From: Rhodanobacter sp.
GTDB lineage: Bacteria; Pseudomonadota; Gammaproteobacteria; Xanthomonadales; Rhodanobacteraceae
DNA: 53,079 nt
Direction: 5' to 3'
Assembly (NCBI GenBank): GCA_030148505.1
Contig: JASBTI010000039.1
Coordinates: 1-53,079 of the forward strand
In this document: positions 32,408-40,761 of the stretch, in pieces
Layout: each line of letters opens with the position of its first letter
How positions within the stretch are numbered: the first letter of the stretch is position 1
Notes under the pieces: generated by a model
Databases searched by the model: none
What the model was told of the DNA's origin: nothing
What the model saw: the letters and a program-made list of their open reading frames with translations, nothing else
Program-made: the position numbers and the translations under genes

Positions 32408-33973
32408 TCAGTGCGGGTTCGGGTACCAGCGAGTCTGATACAAGTCGAAACGGCGATCCTTGAGATTTTGCACCGAACCCGCGTTGCGGGCGCGGGCCAG
32501 GCTTTCCAGCCGCAGCTCGGCGAACAGTACGGTTTCGATATTGGGGGTGGAGTCGGCGGCGATGCCGTCGCGGGCGAAGGGAAAATCGCTGGGTGTCAGG
32601 ATGCAGCTCTGTCCGTACTGGATATCGAAATTGTTGACGCCGGGCAGATTGCCGACATTGCCGGAAAGCACCACGTAGCATTGGTTTTCGATCGCCCGCG
32701 CCTGCGAGCAGTAGCGTACGCGAAGGTAGCCCTCGCGCACATCAGTGCAGAATGGCACAAACAGGATCAGCGCGCCCTGGTCGACGAGGTGCCGTGCAAC
32801 TTCCGGAAATTCCGTGTCATAGCAGATCATCACGCCGATCGGCCCGCAGTCGGTCTGGATCGTGGCCGCACTTTCTCCCCCGGTGATATTCCACACGTCG
32901 CGCTCGCTAGGCGTCGGATGCAGCTTTTCACGTTCGTGGATCGAGCCGTCGCGCAGGCATACATAGCAGACGTTGTGAATGTCGCCGTTGTCCTGTTCGG
33001 TGGGATGGGTGCCGCCGATGATGTTGATGTTGTAGCGGACGGCCAGACGGCTGAACAGCTCTTTTACCTGGGGCGTGTAGTGACTGAGCTTGCGGATCGA
33101 CTCCCCCGGGGAGAGCTCGGTATTCTCGATCGAGAGCAGCTGCAGCGTGATCAGCTCGGGAAAGGTCACGAAGTCGGCGTTGTAGTCGGCGGCGATGTCG
33201 GTGAAGTACTCCACCTGGGTGGCGAACTCCTCGAACGAGGTGATCCGCCGCTGCTGATATTGCACCGACGCTACCCGCACCGAATCCGGCAGTCGCTGCG
33301 GCGACGGGGTCGAGGGCATGTCCGGATGGTCGAGCAGACGGGGGTTGCGCCAGATCAGATGCGCGGCGTAACCGAGCGATTCGTAGTCCGAAGGCACGTA
33401 GGCGCGCAGCAGGCCGATCAGCTTGAAATCGTTGTTCAGCTGAAAGCTCAGGGTAAGGTCGCGGCGTTTGCCTTCGATCACTGCCTGAACGTATCCCTCG
33501 GGGCTGCCGTAACGTTGCAGGTTTTTGGCCAGGCCGGGGATGCGTCCTCCGAATACGATGCCGCGCAGCTTCAGGTCGGTGCACAGGCGTTTGCGCGCCT
33601 GATACAGACGCTGTCCGATACGCATGCCGCGAAAGTCCGGGTGGACCACGACCTCCATGCCATAGAGCCAGTCGCCGTCGGCCTTGTGTCGCGACGCCAT
33701 GCCGCCGCCGGTGATCTGCTCCCAGGTATGCGGCGCCAGCGCGGTAGCTTCATCGATACGGAAGGTGGCGCAATAGCCCACCAGTTGCCCTTCGTATTCG
33801 ACCACAAACTGGCCTTCCGGAAAGTGCGTCTGCTGGGAGCGCAGCATCTCGGTCGAGTGCCCCCACTCCGCCGAATAGACCCGGCCGGTCAATTCGGCCA
33901 GTTGCGGCACATCCTCGGGCACCGCCTTGCGCAGCAGGAGTTTGGGCTGGTGTTCACCGCGTTTTTTGGTCAT
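32408..33973 (-). CDS. Bifunctional GNAT acetyltransferase / carbon-nitrogen hydrolase
   Basis: Two-domain soluble protein (521 aa). Residues about 12-200 form a GNAT domain (acetyl-CoA loop region VVVHPDFRGMRIGQRLYQARK). Residues about 230-515 are a nitrilase-superfamily domain with the full triad: Glu273 (FPELITLQLL), Lys350 (REKLHPTPSE) and Cys384 (MICYDTEFPE). The fusion is a known but biochemically uncharacterised class. It is divergent from hutF (81 bp) and upstream of the ClC and hutI genes. A link to histidine-derived amides is possible by position only. Confidence 0.9.
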   Translation of the reverse strand: MTKKRGEHQPKLLLRKAVPEDVPQLAELTGRVYSAEWGHSTEMLRSQQTHFPEGQFVVEYEGQLVGYCATFRIDEATALAPHTWEQITGGGMASRHKADGDWLYGMEVVVHPDFRGMRIGQRLYQARKRLCTDLKLRGIVFGGRIPGLAKNLQRYGSPEGYVQAVIEGKRRDLTLSFQLNNDFKLIGLLRAYVPSDYESLGYAAHLIWRNPRLLDHPDMPSTPSPQRLPDSVRVASVQYQQRRITSFEEFATQVEYFTDIAADYNADFVTFPELITLQLLSIENTELSPGESIRKLSHYTPQVKELFSRLAVRYNINIIGGTHPTEQDNGDIHNVCYVCLRDGSIHEREKLHPTPSERDVWNITGGESAATIQTDCGPIGVMICYDTEFPEVARHLVDQGALILFVPFCTDVREGYLRVRYCSQARAIENQCYVVLSGNVGNLPGVNNFDIQYGQSCILTPSDFPFARDGIAADSTPNIETVLFAELRLESLARARNAGSVQNLKDRRFDLYQTRWYPNPH

Positions 33974-34054
33974 GGACCGATTATGCCGCAGCTGGAGTGA
34001 AGCAAGGGCAACGGTGACGGGTACACTCTGCCGATCCCTGGCGAGGCATGACGG

Positions 34055-35425
34055 ATGGAAGACAAGGCGAGCGAATTCACGGCCGGACAGTTGTGGCGGG
34101 CCGGTGGCTGGCAGGCAAATGCCCGGCTGCTGATCGATACCAGCGGCCGCGTGGCCGATGGACCGGCGTCATACGGCGAGTCGCTGGGTCAGTGGGTGCT
34201 CCCGGGCATGCCGAACCTGCACTCGCATGCATTCCAGCGGGCGATGGCCGGGTTGACCGAGCGGCGCGGCAAGGCCGACGACAGCTTCTGGAGCTGGCGC
34301 GAAACCATGTATGCGTTCGCTGCCGCGCTCGGTCCGGACGAGCTCAAGGCGATCGCCAGCCAACTCTATGTGGAAATGCTCAAGGCCGGGTATACCAGCG
34401 TCTGCGAGTTCCACTACCTGCATCACCGGCCCGACGGCACGCCGTATGCCCAACCCGAAGCGATGTCGCTGGCCTTGATCGAGGCCGCGCGGGAGACCGG
34501 TATCGGCTTGACCCTGTTGCCGGTGCTTTACATCAGCGGCGGCTTTGACGGACGCCCGCTGAATCCGCGGCAGCGCCGTTTTGGTCACGACGTGGCCGGT
34601 TATCTGCGCTTGCTGGAGGCGTTGCGCCAGCATGAATGCGGCGATCTGCGCGTGGGCATGGCACTGCATTCGCTGCGCGCGGTACCGGTGCCGGCGATGC
34701 ACGAGGTGTTGGCCAACGATCTGGCGAAAGATCGTCCGATTCACATCCATATTGCCGAGCAGGTTGGCGAGGTACAGGACTGCCTGGCGATCCGCGGCGC
34801 CAGACCGGTCGAATGGTTGCTCGACAATGCCGACGTGGACGATCGCTGGTGTCTGGTTCATGCCACCCACTTGACCGCGGACGAGACATTGCGGCTGGCG
34901 CGTAGCGGTGCGGTGGTCGGCCTTTGCCCCACCACCGAGGCAAACCTCGGCGACGGTCTGTTCCCGTTGGCGGATTTCCTCGACGCGAGGGGCGTGCTGG
35001 GCATCGGCTCGGATTCCCATATCTCGGTCTCGCCGGTGGAAGAGCTGCGTTGGCTGGAATATGGCCAACGATTGACTACCCGTCATCGCAACATTGCGGC
35101 GCGCACGCCGGCCGAAAGCGTGGGCGAAACACTCTGGCGGGAGGCCATGCGCGGGGGGGCGAATGCGTCAGGTTGGCCGGCGGGCGATCTGCGCGTCGGT
35201 GCCCGTGCCGACCTGATCGTGCTGGACCCGCACTCGCCGTTACTGGCCGCCCGCGATACCCGTTCGATGCTGGACAGCTTCCTGTTTGCCGGCAATACCC
35301 CGCTGGTGCGCGACGTGATGTGTGGTGGACGCTGGGTGGTGCGCGATTTTCGTCATCGCGACGAAGCGGCGATTGCGCAACGGTACCGGCAGGTGGTCGA
35401 ACGGCTTGCCGGCAGCCGGGAGTGA
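34055..35425 (+). CDS. hutF: Formimidoylglutamate deiminase
   Basis: Amidohydrolase (456 aa) converting N-formimino-L-glutamate to N-formyl-L-glutamate and ammonia, the branch of histidine degradation used by pseudomonads and relatives. HutF features: the zinc HxH in GMPNLHSHAFQRAMAG, SFWSWRETMY, HIAEQ, VHATHL and GIGSDSH. A GAGG lies upstream of the ATG. HutG, needed next, is not in the window. The MFS gene follows immediately. Confidence 0.94.
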   Translation: MEDKASEFTAGQLWRAGGWQANARLLIDTSGRVADGPASYGESLGQWVLPGMPNLHSHAFQRAMAGLTERRGKADDSFWSWRETMYAFAAALGPDELKAIASQLYVEMLKAGYTSVCEFHYLHHRPDGTPYAQPEAMSLALIEAARETGIGLTLLPVLYISGGFDGRPLNPRQRRFGHDVAGYLRLLEALRQHECGDLRVGMALHSLRAVPVPAMHEVLANDLAKDRPIHIHIAEQVGEVQDCLAIRGARPVEWLLDNADVDDRWCLVHATHLTADETLRLARSGAVVGLCPTTEANLGDGLFPLADFLDARGVLGIGSDSHISVSPVEELRWLEYGQRLTTRHRNIAARTPAESVGETLWREAMRGGANASGWPAGDLRVGARADLIVLDPHSPLLAARDTRSMLDSFLFAGNTPLVRDVMCGGRWVVRDFRHRDEAAIAQRYRQVVERLAGSRE

Positions 35426-35460
35426 GCCAACCTCGCGTGTCCAGGCTGGGCGATGGTGAA

Positions 35461-36681
35461 ATGATCCGTCACGGAACGCCGCTGTTTCGCCGTGCGAATC
35501 TGGCGTTGTTTGCGGCCGGCATCGCCACTTTCGGCCTGCTGTACTGCGTACAGCCGCTGATGCCGGCGTTCAGCAAGGAATATGGTGTGAGTGCGGCGGC
35601 CAGCGCGCTGTCGCTGTCGGTAACCACCGGGGTGTTGGCCTTTGCGATGCTGTTTGCCGGGGTGGTTTCCGATGCGTGGGGGCGCAAGTCGGTGATGACG
35701 ATATCGCTGTTGTCCTCGGCGCTGCTGACGGTGCTGATCACGGTGATACCCGGCTGGGGCAGTTTGTTGTTGTTGCGCACCTTGCTGGGACTGAGTCTGA
35801 GTGGCCTGCCGGCGGTGGCGATGACCTGGATCAGCGAAGAGATACATCCGGATTCAGTGGGCCTGGGCATGGGTTTGTACATCAGCGGCAATGCGATCGG
35901 CGGCATGGGCGGTCGCCTGGTCACCGGTGTGCTGGCGGATTTCTTCGACTGGCGCGTCGGGGTGGCCGTAGTGGCGGTGATCGGTTTGCTGTCGGGGTTG
36001 ACGTTCTGGCGACTGCTGCCGGCGTCACGACACTTCGAGCGGCAGCCGTTGCAGGGTCGCGCGTTGTTCGGGCGTTTTGCCGGCGTGTTCCGCGATCCCG
36101 GTCTGCCGTGGATGTTCGCCGAGGGTTTTTTGCTGCTCGGCGCCTTCGTCACGGTCTACAACTACATCGGTTACCGCTTGCTGGCGCCGCCTTACCACCT
36201 GAGTCAGGCGGTGGTGGGCTTGATCTTCAGCGTGTATTTGATCGGTACCTTCAGCTCGACATGGATGGGTCATCTGGCCGGCCGGCTGGGTCGACGGCGG
36301 GTACTCTGGACCACGTTTGCGCTGATGCTTGCCGGTCTCGGACTGACTCTGTTTGACACCTTGTGGCTGGTAATCGCGGGCATCGTGGCGATAACTTTCG
36401 GCTTCTTTGGCGGTCACTCCATCGTCAGCAGCTGGGTCGGGCGACGAGCCGGACGGGCCAAGGCGCAGGCCGCATCGCTGTACCTGTTTGCGTATTACCT
36501 GGGGTCGAGCGTCGCTGGCGCCAGCGGCGGCCTGTTCTATGCCGCCCACGGCTGGTCTGGCGTGGCGGCATTCGTCGGTGCGATGGTGCTGCTGGGGCTG
36601 CTGATCGCAGGACGGCTGTCCCGGTTGCCGCGGCTGCCCGGAGTCCCACCCTCACCAGGTACCGAGCCAGCGCTGCCGTGA
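35461..36681 (+). CDS. MFS transporter, YnfM-like
   Basis: Twelve-helix major facilitator (406 aa) similar in layout to the inner-membrane protein YnfM/arabinose-efflux type: RANLALFAAGIATFGLLYCVQPLMP at the start, motif A in GVVSDAWGRKSVM and its repeat in GHLAGRLGRRRVL. The start could instead be GTG at 35422, which overlaps the hutF stop as GTGA and is in frame (13 more residues); neither site has a strong ribosome binding site. Substrate unknown; co-location with hutF does not prove a histidine-related role. Confidence 0.82.
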   Translation: MIRHGTPLFRRANLALFAAGIATFGLLYCVQPLMPAFSKEYGVSAAASALSLSVTTGVLAFAMLFAGVVSDAWGRKSVMTISLLSSALLTVLITVIPGWGSLLLLRTLLGLSLSGLPAVAMTWISEEIHPDSVGLGMGLYISGNAIGGMGGRLVTGVLADFFDWRVGVAVVAVIGLLSGLTFWRLLPASRHFERQPLQGRALFGRFAGVFRDPGLPWMFAEGFLLLGAFVTVYNYIGYRLLAPPYHLSQAVVGLIFSVYLIGTFSSTWMGHLAGRLGRRRVLWTTFALMLAGLGLTLFDTLWLVIAGIVAITFGFFGGHSIVSSWVGRRAGRAKAQAASLYLFAYYLGSSVAGASGGLFYAAHGWSGVAAFVGAMVLLGLLIAGRLSRLPRLPGVPPSPGTEPALP

Positions 36682-36726
36682 ACGCAGAGCAAAGCTGCCG
36701 GCGTGAGGTGAGGTCCAGCGAATGCT

Positions 36727-36760
36727 GATGACGGTGGGCTGTGAGCACCTTTCCGTCATC
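36727..36760. terminator. Inverted repeat in the convergent MFS / phosphodiesterase gap
   Basis: Perfect 8-bp arms GATGACGG (36727-36734) and CCGTCATC (36753-36760), with a nested GGTG/CACC inside the 18-nt loop. It lies in the 105-bp space between two converging genes, so a bidirectional transcription stop is the simplest reading, though no T-tract is present. Confidence 0.45.
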
Positions 36761-36786
36761 CCGGTGAGTCAAGTCGCCGGACTCTC

Positions 36787-38052
36787 TCAGTGCGACGCCG
36801 GTTCCAGCATGTTTTCCACCGCCTCATCGCTGCCGTCGTTAGGCATCGGCGATACGCCGAGCAGGTGCGCCATCAGCGGGTAGACGTCCACGTTCGGAAA
36901 CGGCTTGACCACGATGCCGCGGCGAAATGCCGGCCCGTGCGCTATAAACAGGGCCTGCATACGCGGGTCGGCATTGTCATACCCGTGATCGCCGAGGCTG
37001 ACCTTGCGGTGGACCGCCAGACGCGCCTGGCTGGTGATACGCCAGCCGACGTCGGCCAGGCACAACAATTGTGGCACCCGGGGGTTTTTGCCATACCCGA
37101 AGCGTGTTGGCACCCGGCTCTTGTCCCAACACCGCATATGGCGGTGCGGTTTTTCCATCGCTGCTTCGATCTTCGCGAAATCGTGGCCAGGCTTGGGATT
37201 GAACCCAGCCAGCACGCCAAGGCTGACCGTCTGCACCCGGTCGGCGGGTATCAGCTTGTCGATCCAGATGTTGTGGTCCCGGGGTACCGAGGCCATGCCA
37301 TGGTCGGAAATCACCAGGATGTTGATGCGTCCGAACAGGCCGCGTTGGCGCAGGCCACGAATCAGGTGGGACAGCGCGGCATCGGTATTGCGCAGCGCGG
37401 CATCGAGCTGCGGCGAGTCGGGGCCGAAATCATGGCCTGCATGGTCAACCCGATCGAAATACAGGGTCAGGAAGCCCGGTCGCTCGGCAGCCGGCAAGTC
37501 CAGCCACGCCAGCACCTGGTCGACGCGTTGCATGGCGGTCAGTTTGCCGTTGTAGGGTATCCAGTAGTCGGGATGGTGGCCGTGGATGTCCGCGCTCGAG
37601 CCGGGCCAAAACATCGTCGCCGTGCGGATGCCATGTGCATCGGCGGTCTCCCAGATCGGCGTGCCCGCTGCCCACCAGCGACCGTCGTCTATCGCCGTGC
37701 TGTGTCCCAGCGCGAACTTGCCCAGCGTGGGGTCGTACATGCGGTTGTTGACGATGCCATGGTGATCGGGGCGCAAGCCGGTCACGATCGTGTAGTGGTT
37801 CGGAAACGTCAGCGACGGGAAGGACGGCTGCATCGACTGCGCCCGTACGCCCTGGTCGGCCAGCCTCTGCAGGGTCGGGCTCAGGCCGCGCTGAATGTAG
37901 TCGGCCCGGTAGGCGTCGATCGAGATTAGCAGCAACGGTGTCGGTGCCGACGTGGCCCGCTGGGGCGCGTGCAGGCCAGTGGCACGCTCGGTAACACAGC
38001 CGGTACTGAGCGCCACAAGTAAGCAACACACCAGGCGAAACAGGAATTTCAT
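36787..38052 (-). CDS. Nucleotide pyrophosphatase/phosphodiesterase-family lipoprotein
   Basis: Alkaline phosphatase superfamily enzyme of the NPP type (421 aa). The N-terminus is a lipoprotein signal ending LSTGC (Cys19). Metal and nucleophile residues are visible: Asp46 (LLISIDAYRADYI), Thr82 in SFPSLTFPNHYTIVTGL, DRVDHAGHDFGPDS and LVISDHGMAS. The pattern FPNHYTIVTGLRPDHHGI is diagnostic of NPPs. It probably hydrolyses nucleotides or phosphodiesters in the periplasm. Divergent from the Q-rich exported protein. Confidence 0.9.
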   Translation of the reverse strand: MKFLFRLVCCLLVALSTGCVTERATGLHAPQRATSAPTPLLLISIDAYRADYIQRGLSPTLQRLADQGVRAQSMQPSFPSLTFPNHYTIVTGLRPDHHGIVNNRMYDPTLGKFALGHSTAIDDGRWWAAGTPIWETADAHGIRTATMFWPGSSADIHGHHPDYWIPYNGKLTAMQRVDQVLAWLDLPAAERPGFLTLYFDRVDHAGHDFGPDSPQLDAALRNTDAALSHLIRGLRQRGLFGRINILVISDHGMASVPRDHNIWIDKLIPADRVQTVSLGVLAGFNPKPGHDFAKIEAAMEKPHRHMRCWDKSRVPTRFGYGKNPRVPQLLCLADVGWRITSQARLAVHRKVSLGDHGYDNADPRMQALFIAHGPAFRRGIVVKPFPNVDVYPLMAHLLGVSPMPNDGSDEAVENMLEPASH

Positions 38053-38103
38053 GGATGAAACCCTACGATGGCAACAGATCAGCCCCCATCATTGCGCAGT
38101 CCG

Positions 38104-38532
38104 ATGATCAGTGCCTATCACCACAGCTCTTCCTTGCGGCGGCGTTTGCTGACCGGATGGCTGGCCTGTGTGCCCGTAGGGGCTGCTTTTGCGGCGCAGT
38201 CGCCAACACCCCCGGCGCCACAAGTGGTGCTGGTCGTGCCACCGGCGGGCGCGGCATTCCAGCACACCGTGCAACAGCAGCAGCTGCGGGACCAAGTGCA
38301 GCAAAGCCAGTTGCAGCAGCAATTGCACCGGGATGTGTCGACCCTCGGCAAGCGGCCGTTCGCAGGCCATCCGCAAACGCTGCAGCAAATCGACCAGTCC
38401 AACCGGGCGCAGCAACGGCAGGATCGCGCCAGCGAGCAGGATTTGCTGGACAGCTACCGCGATGCAGCGACGCTGCCGCAGGGCCCGCCCCTCTTGCTTC
38501 GGACGCCAGCGCCCGCGCACAGCAGCGGTTGA
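38104..38532 (+). CDS. Exported Gln-rich protein of unknown function
   Basis: Not a family I recognise. From the ATG at 38104 the protein has 142 aa: a signal-like N-terminus (RRRLLTGWLACVPVGAAFAAQ, probable cleavage after AFA), a short Pro-rich stretch, then a long Gln-rich helix likely to form a coiled coil (about 50-115: VQQQQLRDQVQQSQLQQQL). An upstream in-frame ATG at 38068 would add 12 residues. The gene runs convergently towards ogt, with 9 bp between the stops. Confidence 0.6.
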   Translation: MISAYHHSSSLRRRLLTGWLACVPVGAAFAAQSPTPPAPQVVLVVPPAGAAFQHTVQQQQLRDQVQQSQLQQQLHRDVSTLGKRPFAGHPQTLQQIDQSNRAQQRQDRASEQDLLDSYRDAATLPQGPPLLLRTPAPAHSSG

Positions 38533-38541
38533 ACGCGCCGC

Positions 38542-39051
38542 TCAGTCGTCGAACAGGTCACCCGCAGGCAGTGCACGTTCCAGCGAGAGCAGAAACCGCT
38601 TGGTCGGCAGCCCGCCGCCGAAGCCGGTGAGCTGCCCGTTACTGCCGATCACGCGATGGCACGGCAGCACGATGGGCAGCGGATTTCGCCCGTTCGCCGC
38701 ACCGACGGCACGTACCGCCCGCGCTTGTCCGATCCGCTGCGCCAGTTCGCCGTAGCTGGTCGTCTCGCCATAGGGTATCTGCGCCAGCGCCTGCCACACA
38801 GTGAGCTGGAACGGCGTCCCCAGCGGATGCAGTGGCAGCTCGAACTGCTGGCGGTCGCCGGCAAAATATTGTTCCAGCTGGATGCGTGCGGGCGCCACCG
38901 CGGCGGGTGAGCGGGTGGCGTGTGCCGGCAACGTCTTCGGGTGGCGTTCCTGGACAAACGCAATCTGGCGCAGCCCGTGCGCATCGACGACCAGGCGCAG
39001 CGGTCCTACCGGGCTGGGCATGTCGTCGTAGTGGAGTGCTTCGGTGATCAT
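38542..39051 (-). CDS. ogt: Methylated-DNA--protein-cysteine S-methyltransferase
   Basis: Suicide repair protein (169 aa) that removes alkyl groups from O6-alkylguanine. The active site PCHRVIG is intact with acceptor Cys131; the helix-turn-helix part (TVWQALAQIPYGETTSYGELAQRIG) is also typical. The start overlaps the stop of the adaA-alkA fusion gene as ATGA, so the two are co-translated and form a complete alkylation-response operon. Confidence 0.93.
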   Translation of the reverse strand: MITEALHYDDMPSPVGPLRLVVDAHGLRQIAFVQERHPKTLPAHATRSPAAVAPARIQLEQYFAGDRQQFELPLHPLGTPFQLTVWQALAQIPYGETTSYGELAQRIGQARAVRAVGAANGRNPLPIVLPCHRVIGSNGQLTGFGGGLPTKRFLLSLERALPAGDLFDD

Positions 39052-40550
39052 GGCGTGCTCCGTTTAGCGGGTGCGGTTGCGATGTCCGCCGTGCTGCGCC
39101 ACAGATGCATCACGGCGTAGGCGCGCCAAGGACGCCATGCCTCGGCCAGGACGTCCAGCGCGCGCGTAGTCAGTTCCGGCCCGTCGCCCGCGGCGGCGCG
39201 GCGCAGGATCAGGTCGGCGGCGGGGAAGGCATCCGGATGGCTCAGTGCCCGCATTGCGATGTAATGGGCGGTCCACGCGCCGATGCCCGGCAGCGCCATC
39301 CAGCGCGCCACAAAAGCGTCCAGCGGCTGCTCGCGGCGAAAGTCGACGTGACCGTCCAGCAGGGCCCGTGCCACGGCGCGGATCGTCGCGGCGCGGGTGT
39401 TGGTCACACCGATCTCGCGCAAGTCCGCGTCGGCCAGTCGTTGCGGCGTGGGAAACAGCCGCTGCAGGCCCGGCGCCGGCGCATCGTGCAGCGGTTCCCC
39501 GAAACGCTGCACGATGCGGGTCGCCAGGGTGCGCGCCGCGGCCACACTGACCTGCTGTCCAAGTACTGCCCGCACCGCGATTTCGAAACCGTCCCAGCCT
39601 CCCGGTAGGCGCAGACCCGGTCGTTTACGCAGCAGCGGCTTCAGCACCGCGGTCGCGCCCAGCGTGGCGGCGATCGCCTGCGGGTCCGCGTCCAGGTCGA
39701 ACATCCGCCGCAGGCGCGTCACCAAGGGCAACATCTGGTCAGGTGGCGCACCGTGCAGTTCCAGCCGTAACGCATGTTCACCGCCCGGCCAGGCACTCAG
39801 GCGCAGCCATCCCGGCGCGGTAGGGGTGCCGAATACCCGGGCATAAGCCTGTTCATCCACCATCTCCACGCCCGGTAGCGCGCGGGTGCGCAGGAACGCC
39901 AGCAACGCGGTAAAGTCGTAGGGCGGCCGGTAGCCGAGTCGCAGCACCAGCGTCTCGCCGGTCGCGGCGCGCGGCTGTCGGCGCAGTTCGCGCGGCGCGA
40001 TCCGGTTTGCCTTTGCAAACGCGGCATTGAAGCGGCGCAGGCTGCGAAATCCCGAGGCCAGCGCCACTTCGGTCACCGGGAGTGCCGTCTCGGTCAGCAG
40101 CTGCTTCGCGAACAGCAGGCGATGGGTGGTATGCACGTCGATCGGCGGGGCGCCAAGATGCGTCACGAACAGCCGACGCAACTGCCGCGAGCCCACACCT
40201 ACCCGCAGCGCCAGTGCGCCCAGCGGCTGCTCCGACAGCAGCCCGTCGTCGATCAGTTTCAACGCCCGCGCCACCGCATGTTCGCCGCGTTTCCACAACG
40301 CATTGCCCGGCGCCAGTTCCGGCCGACAGCGCAGACACGGTCGAAAACCGGCGGCTTCCGCCGCGGCCGCGTTCGCGTAGTAGCGAACATTCGACGGTTT
40401 CGGCGCGGGGGCGGGGCACACCGGCCGGCAGTAGATTCGGGTGGTGGTGACGGCAGTGAAAAACAGGCCGTCGAACCGGGCGTCGCGGCTGAGGCGTGCC
40501 TGTTCGCAGACACGATGATCGGGCAGCGCGGGGGCATGAGCTTCGGACAT
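39048..40550 (-). CDS. alkA: AdaA-AlkA fusion: methyl-phosphotriester sensor and 3-methyladenine DNA glycosylase
   Basis: Three-part protein of 500 aa. Residues 10-80 are the Ada zinc domain with the four cysteines 41, 45, 72 and 75 (IYCRPVCPA; FRPCLRCRPE), of which Cys41 should accept a methyl from DNA phosphotriesters. Residues about 90-192 are an AraC-type HTH. The remainder is AlkA: N-terminal beta domain, GGWDGFEIAVRAVLGQQVSVAAA, the helix-hairpin-helix LPGIGAWTAHYIAMRAL (420-436) and catalytic Asp446 in AADLILRR. One protein thus senses methylation, activates transcription and excises bases. ogt follows with a 4-bp overlap. Confidence 0.94.
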   Translation of the reverse strand: MSEAHAPALPDHRVCEQARLSRDARFDGLFFTAVTTTRIYCRPVCPAPAPKPSNVRYYANAAAAEAAGFRPCLRCRPELAPGNALWKRGEHAVARALKLIDDGLLSEQPLGALALRVGVGSRQLRRLFVTHLGAPPIDVHTTHRLLFAKQLLTETALPVTEVALASGFRSLRRFNAAFAKANRIAPRELRRQPRAATGETLVLRLGYRPPYDFTALLAFLRTRALPGVEMVDEQAYARVFGTPTAPGWLRLSAWPGGEHALRLELHGAPPDQMLPLVTRLRRMFDLDADPQAIAATLGATAVLKPLLRKRPGLRLPGGWDGFEIAVRAVLGQQVSVAAARTLATRIVQRFGEPLHDAPAPGLQRLFPTPQRLADADLREIGVTNTRAATIRAVARALLDGHVDFRREQPLDAFVARWMALPGIGAWTAHYIAMRALSHPDAFPAADLILRRAAAGDGPELTTRALDVLAEAWRPWRAYAVMHLWRSTADIATAPAKRSTP

Positions 40551-40665
40551 GCGTGCAGGCTAGCATCGCCGCGCGCGGTGAACTCGCCGTTTTCGGACAT
40601 CCATGTTCGTTGCTGCCGCGGCGATGCTATCTTTTTCCCCGGACCGTCTCGGGGGGAGCCAGGAC

Positions 40666-40734
40666 ATGAGTTCGTTTCAGCGAGGATTGTTGATCGTCGC
40701 GATTGTTCTTCTGGGTTGTGCCGAATGGGGCTGA
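40666..40734 (+). pseudogene. Detached signal peptide of the DUF4034-like gene (ends at in-frame TGA)
   Basis: Twenty-two codons beginning MSSFQRGLLIVAIVLLGCAEWG, then TGA at 40732-40734. A purine-rich site (GGGGGGAG) lies before the ATG. The frame is the same as that of the following long gene, with no other stop between, so this is most simply the N-terminal signal or membrane anchor separated by one nonsense codon. A free-standing 22-aa small lipoprotein (LLGC) or leader peptide is the alternative reading. Confidence 0.6.
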
Positions 40735-40761
40735 ACCGTATGGCATAAGGTCACGGAAACC

